A DNA stretch of 64,000 bases. Origin: Lachnospiraceae bacterium. Its GTDB lineage: Bacteria > Bacillota > Clostridia > Lachnospirales > Lachnospiraceae. Position 1 is the stretch's first letter; each line of letters opens with the position of its first letter. The position numbers and the translations under genes are program-made. The stretch spans positions 1 through 64,000 of the forward strand of contig JAGBBW010000068.1 of the NCBI GenBank assembly GCA_017938285.1. Reading direction: 5' to 3'. The notes under the pieces are model-generated. The model saw only the letters and a list, made by a program, of their open reading frames with translations, was not told the DNA's origin and searched no databases. Positions 9,697 through 18,138 of the stretch are shown here, one piece after another.

Positions 9697-12321
9697 ATGG
9701 GAGAATTAATTAATAGCAGTCTGCTCGTATTAGGAACAATAGTTGCAGGATTGGGAATCAGTTTTTACGTACAGGAAAAAGAAATGGGATTTTTGCGGAC
9801 CAGCATGCTACTATTGGGAATATCAGGTGCTTTATGGTGTGCTGGTTTTGGTCTGATGGGAATGTATTCCAGTACCGTTGGAATTGCAGTACCAAGGGCA
9901 GTTGCTCTTTTTTCGATTACCGCATATCTATCGGCACTGCTGCTTATGCTCATGCATTTGATTAATTTTCCGGCACGGTATAGAAACCTCCTGTCAGTAC
10001 TGTTTATTTTATTCGGAATCTCCGATGGAATTCTGATGTCAGGTCTGAAGAATCATGAATTTGTTCAGGTGGATGGCAGAACGGTATACTACATAATAAA
10101 ATCAAATGTGACAATTTACCACAGGGTATATCTCGGAGTCGCACTGGTGCTTATTCTTGGCATGGCACTGATCTGGCTCTGCAACCGGAATACAAAGCAG
10201 AATAGAAAAATAATCATGGTACTGATACTGGCGCATTTGTGTCTGTTGGTTTCCTGTATTCCGGATACGATACTGCCATTGTTTCATCTGCCGTCGTTCC
10301 CTGCCTCCTGTTACGGGGTGGCACTGTCCTATATGATTTTGTGGTATAACTGTGTACATAATAATGCACTGAGTATTACAACACAGAATGTAAGTTCCTA
10401 TGTATACCAGGAGATGAATGCCAGTATTCTGGTGTTTGATATGGACAGAAAACTGTATATGGCAAATGAGTTTGCCCGGAATTTTTTTGGATTATCTCCG
10501 GCGAAAGGGCAGAGATTTTCAGAATTATTTGAAATTGACAGAACTGGCGCAGAAGAATGCTTTGAAAATGTAGTGAATGGAATTCTGGAAGACAGGAAAC
10601 TTTCTGCCAGAAGCAATGGAAGGAGCTGCAGCCTTCGTTTTACAACGGCCCGGGATAAAAGCGGAAAACCGTACTGCATCATTATTTATGTATATGACCT
10701 GACAAAAGAAGAGGAAATTATGGAGGAATTAAAACAGGCAAATCAGGCCAAAAGTGATTTTCTGTCCAATATGTCCCATGAAATCAGGACACCAATTAAC
10801 GCAATTATCGGTATGAATGAAATGATACTCCGGGAGGCGGAACAGGAGCAGATACTGGAATATGCTGCTTCGGTGCAGAATTCTTCCTCGGCACTGCTGT
10901 CGCTGATCAATGATATTCTGGACATTTCGAAAATTGAGTCCGGAAAAATTGAAATTGTAAAAGTAAATTATGAACTGTCTTCGCTGCTGGTGGACTGTTA
11001 CAATATGGTTGTGGAAAGAGCAGCAAAGAAGGGACTGGAAATGCAGCTGCACTGTGAAGAAAGCATACCAAATCTGCTGCATGGTGATGTAATCCGTATC
11101 CGGCAGGTGATGTTAAATCTGCTGACAAATGCCGTGAAATATACGGAAAAGGGGAAAGTAGACTGTTATGTAACCGGAGAAGTATCCGGACAACAGGTAC
11201 TGCTGAAAATTGCAGTCAGGGATACGGGAATTGGTATCAGCAGGGAAGAAATGGAGCGGCTGTTTACAAAATTTGAACGGCTGGATCTGCGGAAAAACCG
11301 GAATATCGAAGGAACAGGGCTGGGGCTTTATATTACCAAAATGCTGACAGACCTGATGGGCGGAACAATTACGGCAGAAAGCGAGTATGGAAAAGGTTCT
11401 GTTTTCACAGTGGTACTTCCACAGAAATGTGTGGACAGCAGCCCGGTTGGCACAATTGACTTAAATTCCTACAGTTCCGGCAGGGTGGATCAAAAATATG
11501 AATCCTGTTTCACTGCACCGGATGCGGCCATACTGGTAGTGGATGATGTAGAAGTCAATTTGAAAGTATTTACCAATCTGTTAAAGCAGCTGAAAATGAA
11601 AATTGATACTGCCGTAAGTGGTGAAAAGTGTATCGAACTGGCGTGCAGGAACCAGTATGATATTATTTTTATGGATCATATGATGCCGGAAATGGATGGC
11701 ATTGTCACACTGCAGAAGCTGAAAGAACATCCGGAGAATAAAAACAGAAATACCCCGGTGATTATGCTGACAGCAAATGCTCTGTCCGGTATGAAAGAAA
11801 TGTATCTGGAAAAAGGCTTTGATGATTATCTGTCAAAACCGATTGACGGTATCAGACTGGAGAAAAAGATAGGAACCTATCTGCCGCAGGAAAAGCTGGT
11901 GCATAGGAAAGAAGCTCCGGAAAAGGTCCAGGAGAAGGAAGAAGATGCAGCGGAGAAAACACCGGAACCACTGGTACGTTTAAAAAATGCAGTACAGGAC
12001 ATGGATATGGAGAAAGCACTGCAATACTGCGCTGGAAGTGAGGAGTTTTATATGCAGTGTCTGAAAGACTATGGAAGCAATGGGCGGAGAGAGGTCATTG
12101 TACAGTCTTATGAAGCAGAGGACTGGAACCGGTATGCCATCGAAGTACATGCATTAAAGAGCACTTCCAGAACGATGGGATTCGAAACTTTGGGAAGCCT
12201 GGCAGAAAGTATGGAGAAAGCCGCCAAAGCAATGGATATCCTGTATGTAAAAGAACATTATGAGGAACTGTTAAGAGAAACGGACCGTATACTGACGGCC
12301 ATAGCAGAAAATCTGTATTAA
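9697..12321 (+). CDS. Hybrid sensor histidine kinase with receiver and HPt domains
   Basis: An 874-residue protein. Seven predicted membrane helices (about 1-220) resemble the N-terminal 7TM region of histidine kinases. They are followed by a PAS-like domain (about 235-335), HisKA with SHEIRTP (H361), a HATPase domain with N478 in the N box, DTGIGI (509-514) and GTGLGL (539-544), a receiver (about 611-728) with D660 and K714, and a C-terminal HPt domain with EVHALKS (H818). The layout is a full phosphorelay (His-Asp-His). No separate output regulator is encoded here; the receiver in the upstream HD-GYP protein is the obvious partner by position. The start is supported by GAGAGG upstream. Confidence 0.9.
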   Translation: MGELINSSLLVLGTIVAGLGISFYVQEKEMGFLRTSMLLLGISGALWCAGFGLMGMYSSTVGIAVPRAVALFSITAYLSALLLMLMHLINFPARYRNLLSVLFILFGISDGILMSGLKNHEFVQVDGRTVYYIIKSNVTIYHRVYLGVALVLILGMALIWLCNRNTKQNRKIIMVLILAHLCLLVSCIPDTILPLFHLPSFPASCYGVALSYMILWYNCVHNNALSITTQNVSSYVYQEMNASILVFDMDRKLYMANEFARNFFGLSPAKGQRFSELFEIDRTGAEECFENVVNGILEDRKLSARSNGRSCSLRFTTARDKSGKPYCIIIYVYDLTKEEEIMEELKQANQAKSDFLSNMSHEIRTPINAIIGMNEMILREAEQEQILEYAASVQNSSSALLSLINDILDISKIESGKIEIVKVNYELSSLLVDCYNMVVERAAKKGLEMQLHCEESIPNLLHGDVIRIRQVMLNLLTNAVKYTEKGKVDCYVTGEVSGQQVLLKIAVRDTGIGISREEMERLFTKFERLDLRKNRNIEGTGLGLYITKMLTDLMGGTITAESEYGKGSVFTVVLPQKCVDSSPVGTIDLNSYSSGRVDQKYESCFTAPDAAILVVDDVEVNLKVFTNLLKQLKMKIDTAVSGEKCIELACRNQYDIIFMDHMMPEMDGIVTLQKLKEHPENKNRNTPVIMLTANALSGMKEMYLEKGFDDYLSKPIDGIRLEKKIGTYLPQEKLVHRKEAPEKVQEKEEDAAEKTPEPLVRLKNAVQDMDMEKALQYCAGSEEFYMQCLKDYGSNGRREVIVQSYEAEDWNRYAIEVHALKSTSRTMGFETLGSLAESMEKAAKAMDILYVKEHYEELLRETDRILTAIAENLY

Positions 12322-12363
12322 AAATTTTCCAACCCATTCTTACTTCGTGGTACTTAATAAATG

Positions 12364-12377
12364 TACAACATGTTGTA
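12364..12377. promoter_or_regulatory. Perfect 14-bp palindrome before the sigma-factor gene
   Basis: TACAACATGTTGTA is its own reverse complement and ends 31 nt before the ATG at 12409. It looks like a dimeric repressor site (the TACA/TGTA ends recall BlaI/MecI-type operators). No clear promoter hexamers were seen around it. Confidence 0.55.
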
Positions 12378-12408
12378 AAGAAAATAAAAAGGAGTGGAAC
12401 CACCAGTT

Positions 12409-14022
12409 ATGAAACCGGATTATGTAACTCTGCTGGAAAACGAGTATCTTGCAAAAATTCTTGGATTTGCCTATCAGAAATTAAATGACCGCAATGAAGC
12501 GGAGGATTTGGCTTCCGATATTACGCTGGAAGTGTTAAAAGTTATCCGCAGCGGAAAGGAAATCGAGAATTTCAATGCGCTGGTCTGGAGTATTTCCAAC
12601 CATGTCTTTTTTAAGCGGCTGCGCCGGAAGAAATATGGCGATACTGCTTATTTAACGGAGCTGTTTGAGGCTTCCGATAACGTGGAAGCAGAGGCTTTGA
12701 AAAGAGAGCAGGAAAACCTGCTGCGGAGAGAACTGGCGTTTCTGGCAGAGAAGTACCGCCGGGCGGTAGTGCTGCATTATTTTGAGGGAAAAAGCTGCGA
12801 GGAGACAGGAGAACTCCTTGGGCAGAGTGCCGGAACAATAAAATGGTGGCTTCACGAAGCAAGAACGTTTATTAAGGAAGGAATGGATGGTATGAGAGAA
12901 TATGGTGAAAAAAGTTTTAACCCTGGATATTTATTTGTTTCCTGTCAGGGAAATTTAGGAGCAGATAACGAGCCGGTGAGCTGTGCAAAGAGAAAGCTGG
13001 CCCAGAATATTCTGCTGACGGCATATGAAGAGCCGGTGAGTGTAAAAGATTTGTGTGTGGAACTGGGAGTTTCTGCGGCTTATATTGAGGATGAAGTGGC
13101 GGTTCTTGTGGAAAACCAGTTAATGAAAGAAGTTTCCCGTGGAAAATATCAGACGGATTTTGTGATTTTGCAGGGAAACAACCATAAGGTTCTGCATGGA
13201 ATTTATGCGGCCTGTTTTCCGGAATATTATGAAAAGCTGATAAACTTTCTGGAAGGACACAAAGAACTGCTTTCCACAGGAAAATTTAATCTTCCGGGTT
13301 TTACCTGGGAACGTCTGCTGTGGGTGTATATTCATATGATAACAGAGTTTGCGTTGGACGCTTTTCGGGTGGAGCAGTGCAAAATCGTATGTTACCAGGA
13401 AATGCCGCAGCGTCCAAAAGGCGGAAAGTGGATTGCGCTTGGATTTAAGGGTGGTACACCGGATAGGATTCAGGAAGGGGATGAGGACTGGGCAGAATAT
13501 GTTTCCTACGATGGTCCGGTACACAAGTGCGCAGTAAGTGCCCAGGGATTTTTCCACTATTGGAGTGGTACGGATAGTACACCGTTTTTTGAAATTCCGG
13601 ATGAATTGTTCCAGCTTCAGAAACAGGTGCTGCGTGGAGATATTACAGGGGAGAACCTGGAAAAAGAGCAAAAGCTGCTGGTGTCTTATGGAGTAGAGAA
13701 AAAGTTATTTCATATGGAGGGAGAACAGTTTATGCCGGATTATTACTATGTCATGGAGAGTGAACGGCATCAGCTTCTTGACCTGGGACTGGAGTTTTAT
13801 ACAATGGTAAAACCGTTGTTTCAAAAGGCATGGAAACTGGTCCGGGAAGAACAGGAAAAAACAGTGCCAAAGCACCTGCACTGGCAGATGAACAATTTCC
13901 TGTCCAATGCACTGAACAGCTTTGTGACCTGTTCCCTTTATGAGGGAATGAAAAATAAAGCACTCTCTGACCCGGAGGTGGAAGGAAGAGAGTGGCTGAG
14001 TATGTTTGTATTCCATAGATAA
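12409..14022 (+). CDS. ECF-like sigma factor fused to a large C-terminal region
   Basis: A 537-residue protein if it starts at the ATG at 12409. A GTG at 12394 is in frame, but it lies inside the only ribosome site (AAAAAGGAG), so I prefer the ATG despite a 14-nt spacing. Residues 10-75 match sigma-70 region 2 (EAEDLASDITLEV and the WSISNHVFFKRLRR helix). Residues 105-160 match region 4 (LAEKYRRAVVLHYFEGKSCEETGELL then a TIKWWLHEAR recognition helix). The remaining ~375 residues have a likely winged-helix segment (about 201-250) and a region I do not recognise, rich in aromatic residues. ECF sigma factors are normally about 180 residues, so this is a threefold extension. It may act as a one-protein sensor-regulator in place of an anti-sigma factor. 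Confidence 0.78.
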   Translation: MKPDYVTLLENEYLAKILGFAYQKLNDRNEAEDLASDITLEVLKVIRSGKEIENFNALVWSISNHVFFKRLRRKKYGDTAYLTELFEASDNVEAEALKREQENLLRRELAFLAEKYRRAVVLHYFEGKSCEETGELLGQSAGTIKWWLHEARTFIKEGMDGMREYGEKSFNPGYLFVSCQGNLGADNEPVSCAKRKLAQNILLTAYEEPVSVKDLCVELGVSAAYIEDEVAVLVENQLMKEVSRGKYQTDFVILQGNNHKVLHGIYAACFPEYYEKLINFLEGHKELLSTGKFNLPGFTWERLLWVYIHMITEFALDAFRVEQCKIVCYQEMPQRPKGGKWIALGFKGGTPDRIQEGDEDWAEYVSYDGPVHKCAVSAQGFFHYWSGTDSTPFFEIPDELFQLQKQVLRGDITGENLEKEQKLLVSYGVEKKLFHMEGEQFMPDYYYVMESERHQLLDLGLEFYTMVKPLFQKAWKLVREEQEKTVPKHLHWQMNNFLSNALNSFVTCSLYEGMKNKALSDPEVEGREWLSMFVFHR

Positions 14023-14056
14023 GTTTAATGGGCAATAAGACAGGTTATTTTGTCAG

Positions 14057-14098
14057 GCGGTATGCTTCGCTGAAATATACAAGGGCATACCGCTTTTT
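14057..14098 (+). terminator. Terminator of the sigma-factor gene
   Basis: GCGGTATGC (14057-14065) pairs with GCATACCGC (14085-14093), followed by TTTTT. Confidence 0.88.
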
Positions 14099-14139
14099 AT
14101 GAATTTCGGAATAGTCCTCCATTCTTGAAAAGGAAAAAC

Positions 14140-15009
14140 TTATCCTCTTGCATTCCATTCTTTATATTCTTTTGGAGACATTCCATACTCTTTTTTGAAT
14201 GCCCGGTAAAAACTGGAATAATCACGGAATCCGCATTTTAGTGAAGCTTCCATAATATCCGTATTGCTTAGAATAGAGTCTTTACATTGTTCCAGGCGTT
14301 TTTTTGTAATATACTGGTGTACCGATAGTCCCAGGTTTTCCTTAAATATATGAGCAACATGATATTTACTGACAAAAAATTCATTGGAGAGACGTTCCAG
14401 CGATAAATCCTCCTCCAGATGTCTTTCGATGAAGGCAATCAGGTTCTGGTACAGGCTCTGTTCTTCCTTTGGGGTGGCAGGATGCTCCTGCTCATAGATA
14501 GTACGGTTGATATGCAGCAGCAAATCGCTGATGCAGAGGGAAATTTTTGTTGCTTTGCCAAAACGGTCAAAATGAATTTCTTCCAGTATTTGAAAAATCT
14601 TAGCTTTTATGGTGTTAAAGGAGATAACGTCATAATGGTAAATATATTGTCCGGTTGCCTGAACATGCTGGATAAGATAGCCATAATCAGCAGAGAATTT
14701 CATAAGCTGGCTGCAGTAGTCCTGGGTAATCCAGAAAATAATTCTTTTATAAGGAAGTTCTTCTTTTCTCAAGGTAACATGATGTTTCACAAAAGGGGGA
14801 ATCAGAATCATATCCCCTGGATTTAATTCATAGGAGATATTGTTGATTTCGATAGAAACAGTTCCACCCAGAAAAAAGTAAAATTCGTAATAATCGTGGG
14901 TATGATTTTTCATGCGGGATATATGTGAGTCTTCGTAATAATAAATTTCAAAGTCTTTGGACAGCATATACTGTCGTGGACTGAAAGCAGTACGCAGATA
15001 TTTTTTCAA
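14140..15009 (-). CDS. AraC-family transcriptional regulator
   Basis: A cytosolic regulator of 289 residues, starting at a TTG codon at 15009 with AAGGAGG 7 nt upstream. The frame stays open for 47 more codons to an ATG at 15150, but that part is cysteine-rich, has no ribosome site, and removes the intergenic space. The N-terminal half is a cupin-like sugar-sensing domain (HTHDYYEFYFFLGG, then NPGDMILIPPFVKH). The C-terminal ~100 residues form two helix-turn-helix motifs (LERLSNEFFVSKYHVAHIFK and DIMEASLKCGFRDYSSFYR, ending GMSPKEYKEW). It is divergent from uxuA and probably controls the hexuronate genes, most likely as an activator responding to a sugar acid or glycoside. The effector is inferred from position only. 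Confidence 0.9.
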   Translation of the reverse strand: MKKYLRTAFSPRQYMLSKDFEIYYYEDSHISRMKNHTHDYYEFYFFLGGTVSIEINNISYELNPGDMILIPPFVKHHVTLRKEELPYKRIIFWITQDYCSQLMKFSADYGYLIQHVQATGQYIYHYDVISFNTIKAKIFQILEEIHFDRFGKATKISLCISDLLLHINRTIYEQEHPATPKEEQSLYQNLIAFIERHLEEDLSLERLSNEFFVSKYHVAHIFKENLGLSVHQYITKKRLEQCKDSILSNTDIMEASLKCGFRDYSSFYRAFKKEYGMSPKEYKEWNARG

Positions 15010-15216
15010 AAGAGCTCCTCCTTGTCTGGGATAACCTGATGATATCACAAAACCGCAAGTTTTGCAATGTCCACAACAAGTCTGCCAATGGGATTTTTTT
15101 CGAAAAAGGTTACAATGTATACAAGAGGCGGAAAAGAATAAATGGGACAAAAATATGGTAAGCTATTTTTATATAGAGATTTCTCTTAAAAATGACGAAA
15201 GCGAGGGTATTTACTT

Positions 15217-16317
15217 ATGGAAATGACATTGAGATGGTATGGTTCCAGATTCGACACAGTAACGTTAAAGCAGATCCGGCAGATTCCCGGTGTGCATGGG
15301 GTTATCACCACATTGTATGATACAGCCCCGGGCGAAGTATGGAGCAGAGAACGCATCCGCGCCATGAAAGACGAGGTTGAGGCTGCCGGTCTTCGTGTAG
15401 CTGGTATTGAAAGTGTAAATATTCACGATGCGATAAAGACCGGTGCTCCGGAACGAGAGCAGTATATTGCAAATTACATCGAGACATTAGAGAATTTAGG
15501 GAAAGAAGATATTCATCTGGTATGTTATAATTTCATGCCGGTATTTGACTGGACCCGTACTGAACTGGCACGTATGAGACCAGACGGTTCCACGGTACTT
15601 GCCTACACCCAGAAAGCCGTAGATGCCCTGAACCCGGAGAAGATGTTTGAATCCATTGCAGGTGATATGAACGGTACGGTTATGCCGGGCTGGGAGCCGG
15701 AGCGTCTGGCAAAAGTAAAAGAGTTATTTGAAATGTATAAGGATATCGATGATGAAAAATTGTTTGCAAACTTAAAGTATTTCTTAGAGAAGATTATGCC
15801 GGTTTGTGACAAGTACGACATCAATATGGCGATTCATCCGGATGATCCGGCATGGAGCGTGTTCGGTCTTCCTCGTATCATTATCAACAAGAAGAACATT
15901 CTCCGCATGGTGCAGATGGTGGACAACCCACACAACGGGGTTACCTTCTGTTCCGGTTCCTATGGTACCAACCTGGAGAATGACCTGCCGGATATGATTC
16001 GTTCTTTAAAAGGAAGAATCCATTTTGCACACGTTCGTAATTTAAAGTTTAACAGTCCGAGCGATTTTGAGGAAGCTGCACATCTTTCTGCAGATGGTAC
16101 GTTCGACATGTATGAAATTATGAAGGCACTTTATGACATCGGTTTCACCGGACCGATCCGTCCGGACCACGGACGTATGATCTGGGATGAAGTTGCCATG
16201 CCGGGGTATGGTCTGTATGACAGAGCTCTTGGAGCAACTTATCTGAATGGTCTTTGGGAGGCAATTGAAAAGAGTTCCACAAGAAAGCAGGAGGATGGGC
16301 AGAATGATTTTGAGTAA
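15217..16317 (+). CDS. uxuA: Mannonate dehydratase
   Basis: A 366-residue cytosolic enzyme that dehydrates D-mannonate to 2-keto-3-deoxygluconate in hexuronate breakdown. Family sequences are evident: MEMTLRWYG at the start, HPDDPAW with FGLPRI in the middle, FCSGSYGTN, HFAHVRN and RPDHGRMIWDE near the end, supplying the metal-binding His and Cys residues. The enzyme is close to the usual Firmicutes length (E. coli UxuA is slightly longer). It is the first gene of an operon with uxuB, whose start lies 14 nt inside the end of uxuA, implying translational coupling. GAGGG precedes the ATG by 10 nt. The AraC gene lies divergently upstream. Confidence 0.95.
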   Translation: MEMTLRWYGSRFDTVTLKQIRQIPGVHGVITTLYDTAPGEVWSRERIRAMKDEVEAAGLRVAGIESVNIHDAIKTGAPEREQYIANYIETLENLGKEDIHLVCYNFMPVFDWTRTELARMRPDGSTVLAYTQKAVDALNPEKMFESIAGDMNGTVMPGWEPERLAKVKELFEMYKDIDDEKLFANLKYFLEKIMPVCDKYDINMAIHPDDPAWSVFGLPRIIINKKNILRMVQMVDNPHNGVTFCSGSYGTNLENDLPDMIRSLKGRIHFAHVRNLKFNSPSDFEEAAHLSADGTFDMYEIMKALYDIGFTGPIRPDHGRMIWDEVAMPGYGLYDRALGATYLNGLWEAIEKSSTRKQEDGQNDFE

Positions 16318-17917
16318 GAGTGGCTTGGAAAATAAAGCGCAGTGGGAAGCAGCCGGCTATGTGCTTCCTAAGTTTGATAGAGAAGCAGTTACTAAGGCAA
16401 CAAAGGAAAATCCATTCTGGATTCACTTTGGCGCAGGAAATATTTTTCGGGCATTCCAGGCAAATGTCGTCCAGAATTTATTAAATTCCGGAGAACTTGA
16501 CAGAGGATTGATTGTGGCGGAAGGTTTTGACTATGAAATTGTGCAGAAGATGAACCGTCCGCATGATGATTATACCATTCTTGTGACCCTGAAGGCAGAC
16601 GGAACTATCGAAAAAACGGTAGTGGGCAGTGTGGTAGAATCCTGTATTCTGGATTCCATGGACAAGGCAGAGTACGACCGCTTAAAGGAGATTTTTACAA
16701 AGGATTCGCTGCAGATGGCCTCTTTTACCATTACAGAAAAGGGTTATAGTCTGGTAAACGGCAAAGGAGAACTGCTTCCAGCGGTAGAGGCAGATTTTGC
16801 GGCAGGTCCGGAAAAGCCAGCCAGCTATATCGGCAAAGTGGCTTCCCTGTTGTACACCCGTTATTTATATGGGGCAAACCCAATTGCCATGGTGAGTATG
16901 GACAACTGTTCCCACAACGGTGACAAGCTTTATGCAGCAGTAAAGGCATTTGCAGAAAAGTGGACGGAGAATGGTACTGCGGAAGCAGGATTTTTAGGAT
17001 ATATCAATGACAGAAACAAGGTTTCCTTCCCTTGGTCCATGATTGATAAAATCACACCAAGACCAGACGCTTCCGTGGAAGAAATTTTAAAGAAGGATGG
17101 TATGGAAGGATTAGATCCTGTCATTACTTCTAAAAACACTTACGTTGCACCGTTTGTAAATGCAGAAGAGTGTGAGTATCTGGTAATTGAGGACTGGTTC
17201 CCAAACGGCAGACCTGCGCTGGAAAAGGGCGGTCTGATGTTTACGGACCGTGAAACTGTGGACAAGGTAGAGAAGATGAAGGTCTGCACCTGCTTAAATC
17301 CGCTCCACACAGCACTGGCAGTTTACGGATGTCTTCTTGGCTATACAAAGATTTCGGAAGAAATGAAAGATGGGCAGCTGGTAAAGCTGGTGGAAACGAT
17401 TGGATATGTGGAAGGACTTCCGGTAGTGGTAAATCCGGGCGTGATTGATCCGAAGGAATTTATTGATACGGTATTGAAGGTCCGTATTCCTAATCCATTT
17501 ATGCCGGATACTCCACAGAGAATTGTTACAGATACTTCCCAGAAACTTGCCATCCGCTTTGGTGAAACCATTAAAAATTATATGAATTCTTCGGATAAAA
17601 ATGTGGCTGACTTAAAGCTGATTCCACTGGTGTTTGCCGGCTGGTTACGATATTTAATGGCTGTGGATGACAATGGCAATCAGTTTGAGTTAAGTCCGGA
17701 CCCACTGCTTGATACGGTTGGTCCGTATGTGGCAGAAATCAGACTGGGCGAAACTATTGACGTAGAAGCAAAACTTAAGCCGGTTCTGGAAAATGCCAGA
17801 ATTTTTGGAGTAAACCTGTATGAAGCAGGACTGGCAGAACTGGTGTGCCGGTATTTTAGTGAACTGACTGCAGGAACCGGGGCGGTTCGTGCAACATTAA
17901 AGAAATATACGGCGTAA
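16304..17917 (+). CDS. uxuB: Fructuronate reductase (mannitol dehydrogenase family)
   Basis: A 537-residue NAD-dependent oxidoreductase that reduces D-fructuronate to D-mannonate, the step before UxuA. The ATG at 16304 has GCAGGAGG 9 nt upstream and begins MILSKSGL. An earlier in-frame ATG at 16247 lies deep in uxuA and lacks a ribosome site. The Rossmann-type segment WIHFGAGNIFRAFQANVVQ and the family motif VSMDNCSHNGDKL are present, as is KVCTCLNPLHTALA with its catalytic-region Asn/His. It overlaps uxuA by 14 nt. A strong hairpin follows the stop codon. Tagaturonate reductase and mannitol dehydrogenase are relatives, but pairing with uxuA favours UxuB. Confidence 0.92.
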   Translation: MILSKSGLENKAQWEAAGYVLPKFDREAVTKATKENPFWIHFGAGNIFRAFQANVVQNLLNSGELDRGLIVAEGFDYEIVQKMNRPHDDYTILVTLKADGTIEKTVVGSVVESCILDSMDKAEYDRLKEIFTKDSLQMASFTITEKGYSLVNGKGELLPAVEADFAAGPEKPASYIGKVASLLYTRYLYGANPIAMVSMDNCSHNGDKLYAAVKAFAEKWTENGTAEAGFLGYINDRNKVSFPWSMIDKITPRPDASVEEILKKDGMEGLDPVITSKNTYVAPFVNAEECEYLVIEDWFPNGRPALEKGGLMFTDRETVDKVEKMKVCTCLNPLHTALAVYGCLLGYTKISEEMKDGQLVKLVETIGYVEGLPVVVNPGVIDPKEFIDTVLKVRIPNPFMPDTPQRIVTDTSQKLAIRFGETIKNYMNSSDKNVADLKLIPLVFAGWLRYLMAVDDNGNQFELSPDPLLDTVGPYVAEIRLGETIDVEAKLKPVLENARIFGVNLYEAGLAELVCRYFSELTAGTGAVRATLKKYTA

Positions 17918-17972
17918 GAATAGAGAGGATTGTGTCTGGCATATAAAGTGGAACAAAGTGTTGTTCATTGGA

Positions 17973-18006
17973 ATTTCGGGAGTTGCAGAGATTCAACTCC
18001 CGAAAT
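17973..18006 (+). terminator. Hairpin after uxuAB
   Basis: ATTTCGGGAGTTG and CAACTCCCGAAAT form a perfect 13-bp stem with an 8-nt loop. The sequence after it (GTAATATTT) is only partly T-rich, so termination may be incomplete. Confidence 0.7.
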
Positions 18007-18038
18007 GTAATATTTATCAAAAATAATGTCAAATTACC

Positions 18039-18067
18039 TTGTATGATTCTGGGAAATAGGGTACAAT
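18039..18067 (+). promoter_or_regulatory. Promoter of the membrane HD-GYP gene
   Basis: TTGTAT (18039-18044), a 17-bp spacer and TACAAT (18062-18067), about 70 bp before the start codon. This implies transcription independent of uxuAB. Confidence 0.6.
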
Positions 18068-18138
18068 AAAAATAAGAAGTAAATATACGGTACAGGCTGG
18101 AGAACAGTTGGTTACAGATAAAATTTTGGGGTGATACT

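Noticed and set aside
15010..15150. N-terminal 47 residues of the AraC frame
   Set aside because: Better start at 15009 with strong ribosome site; upstream part is probably the uxuA/AraC intergenic region.
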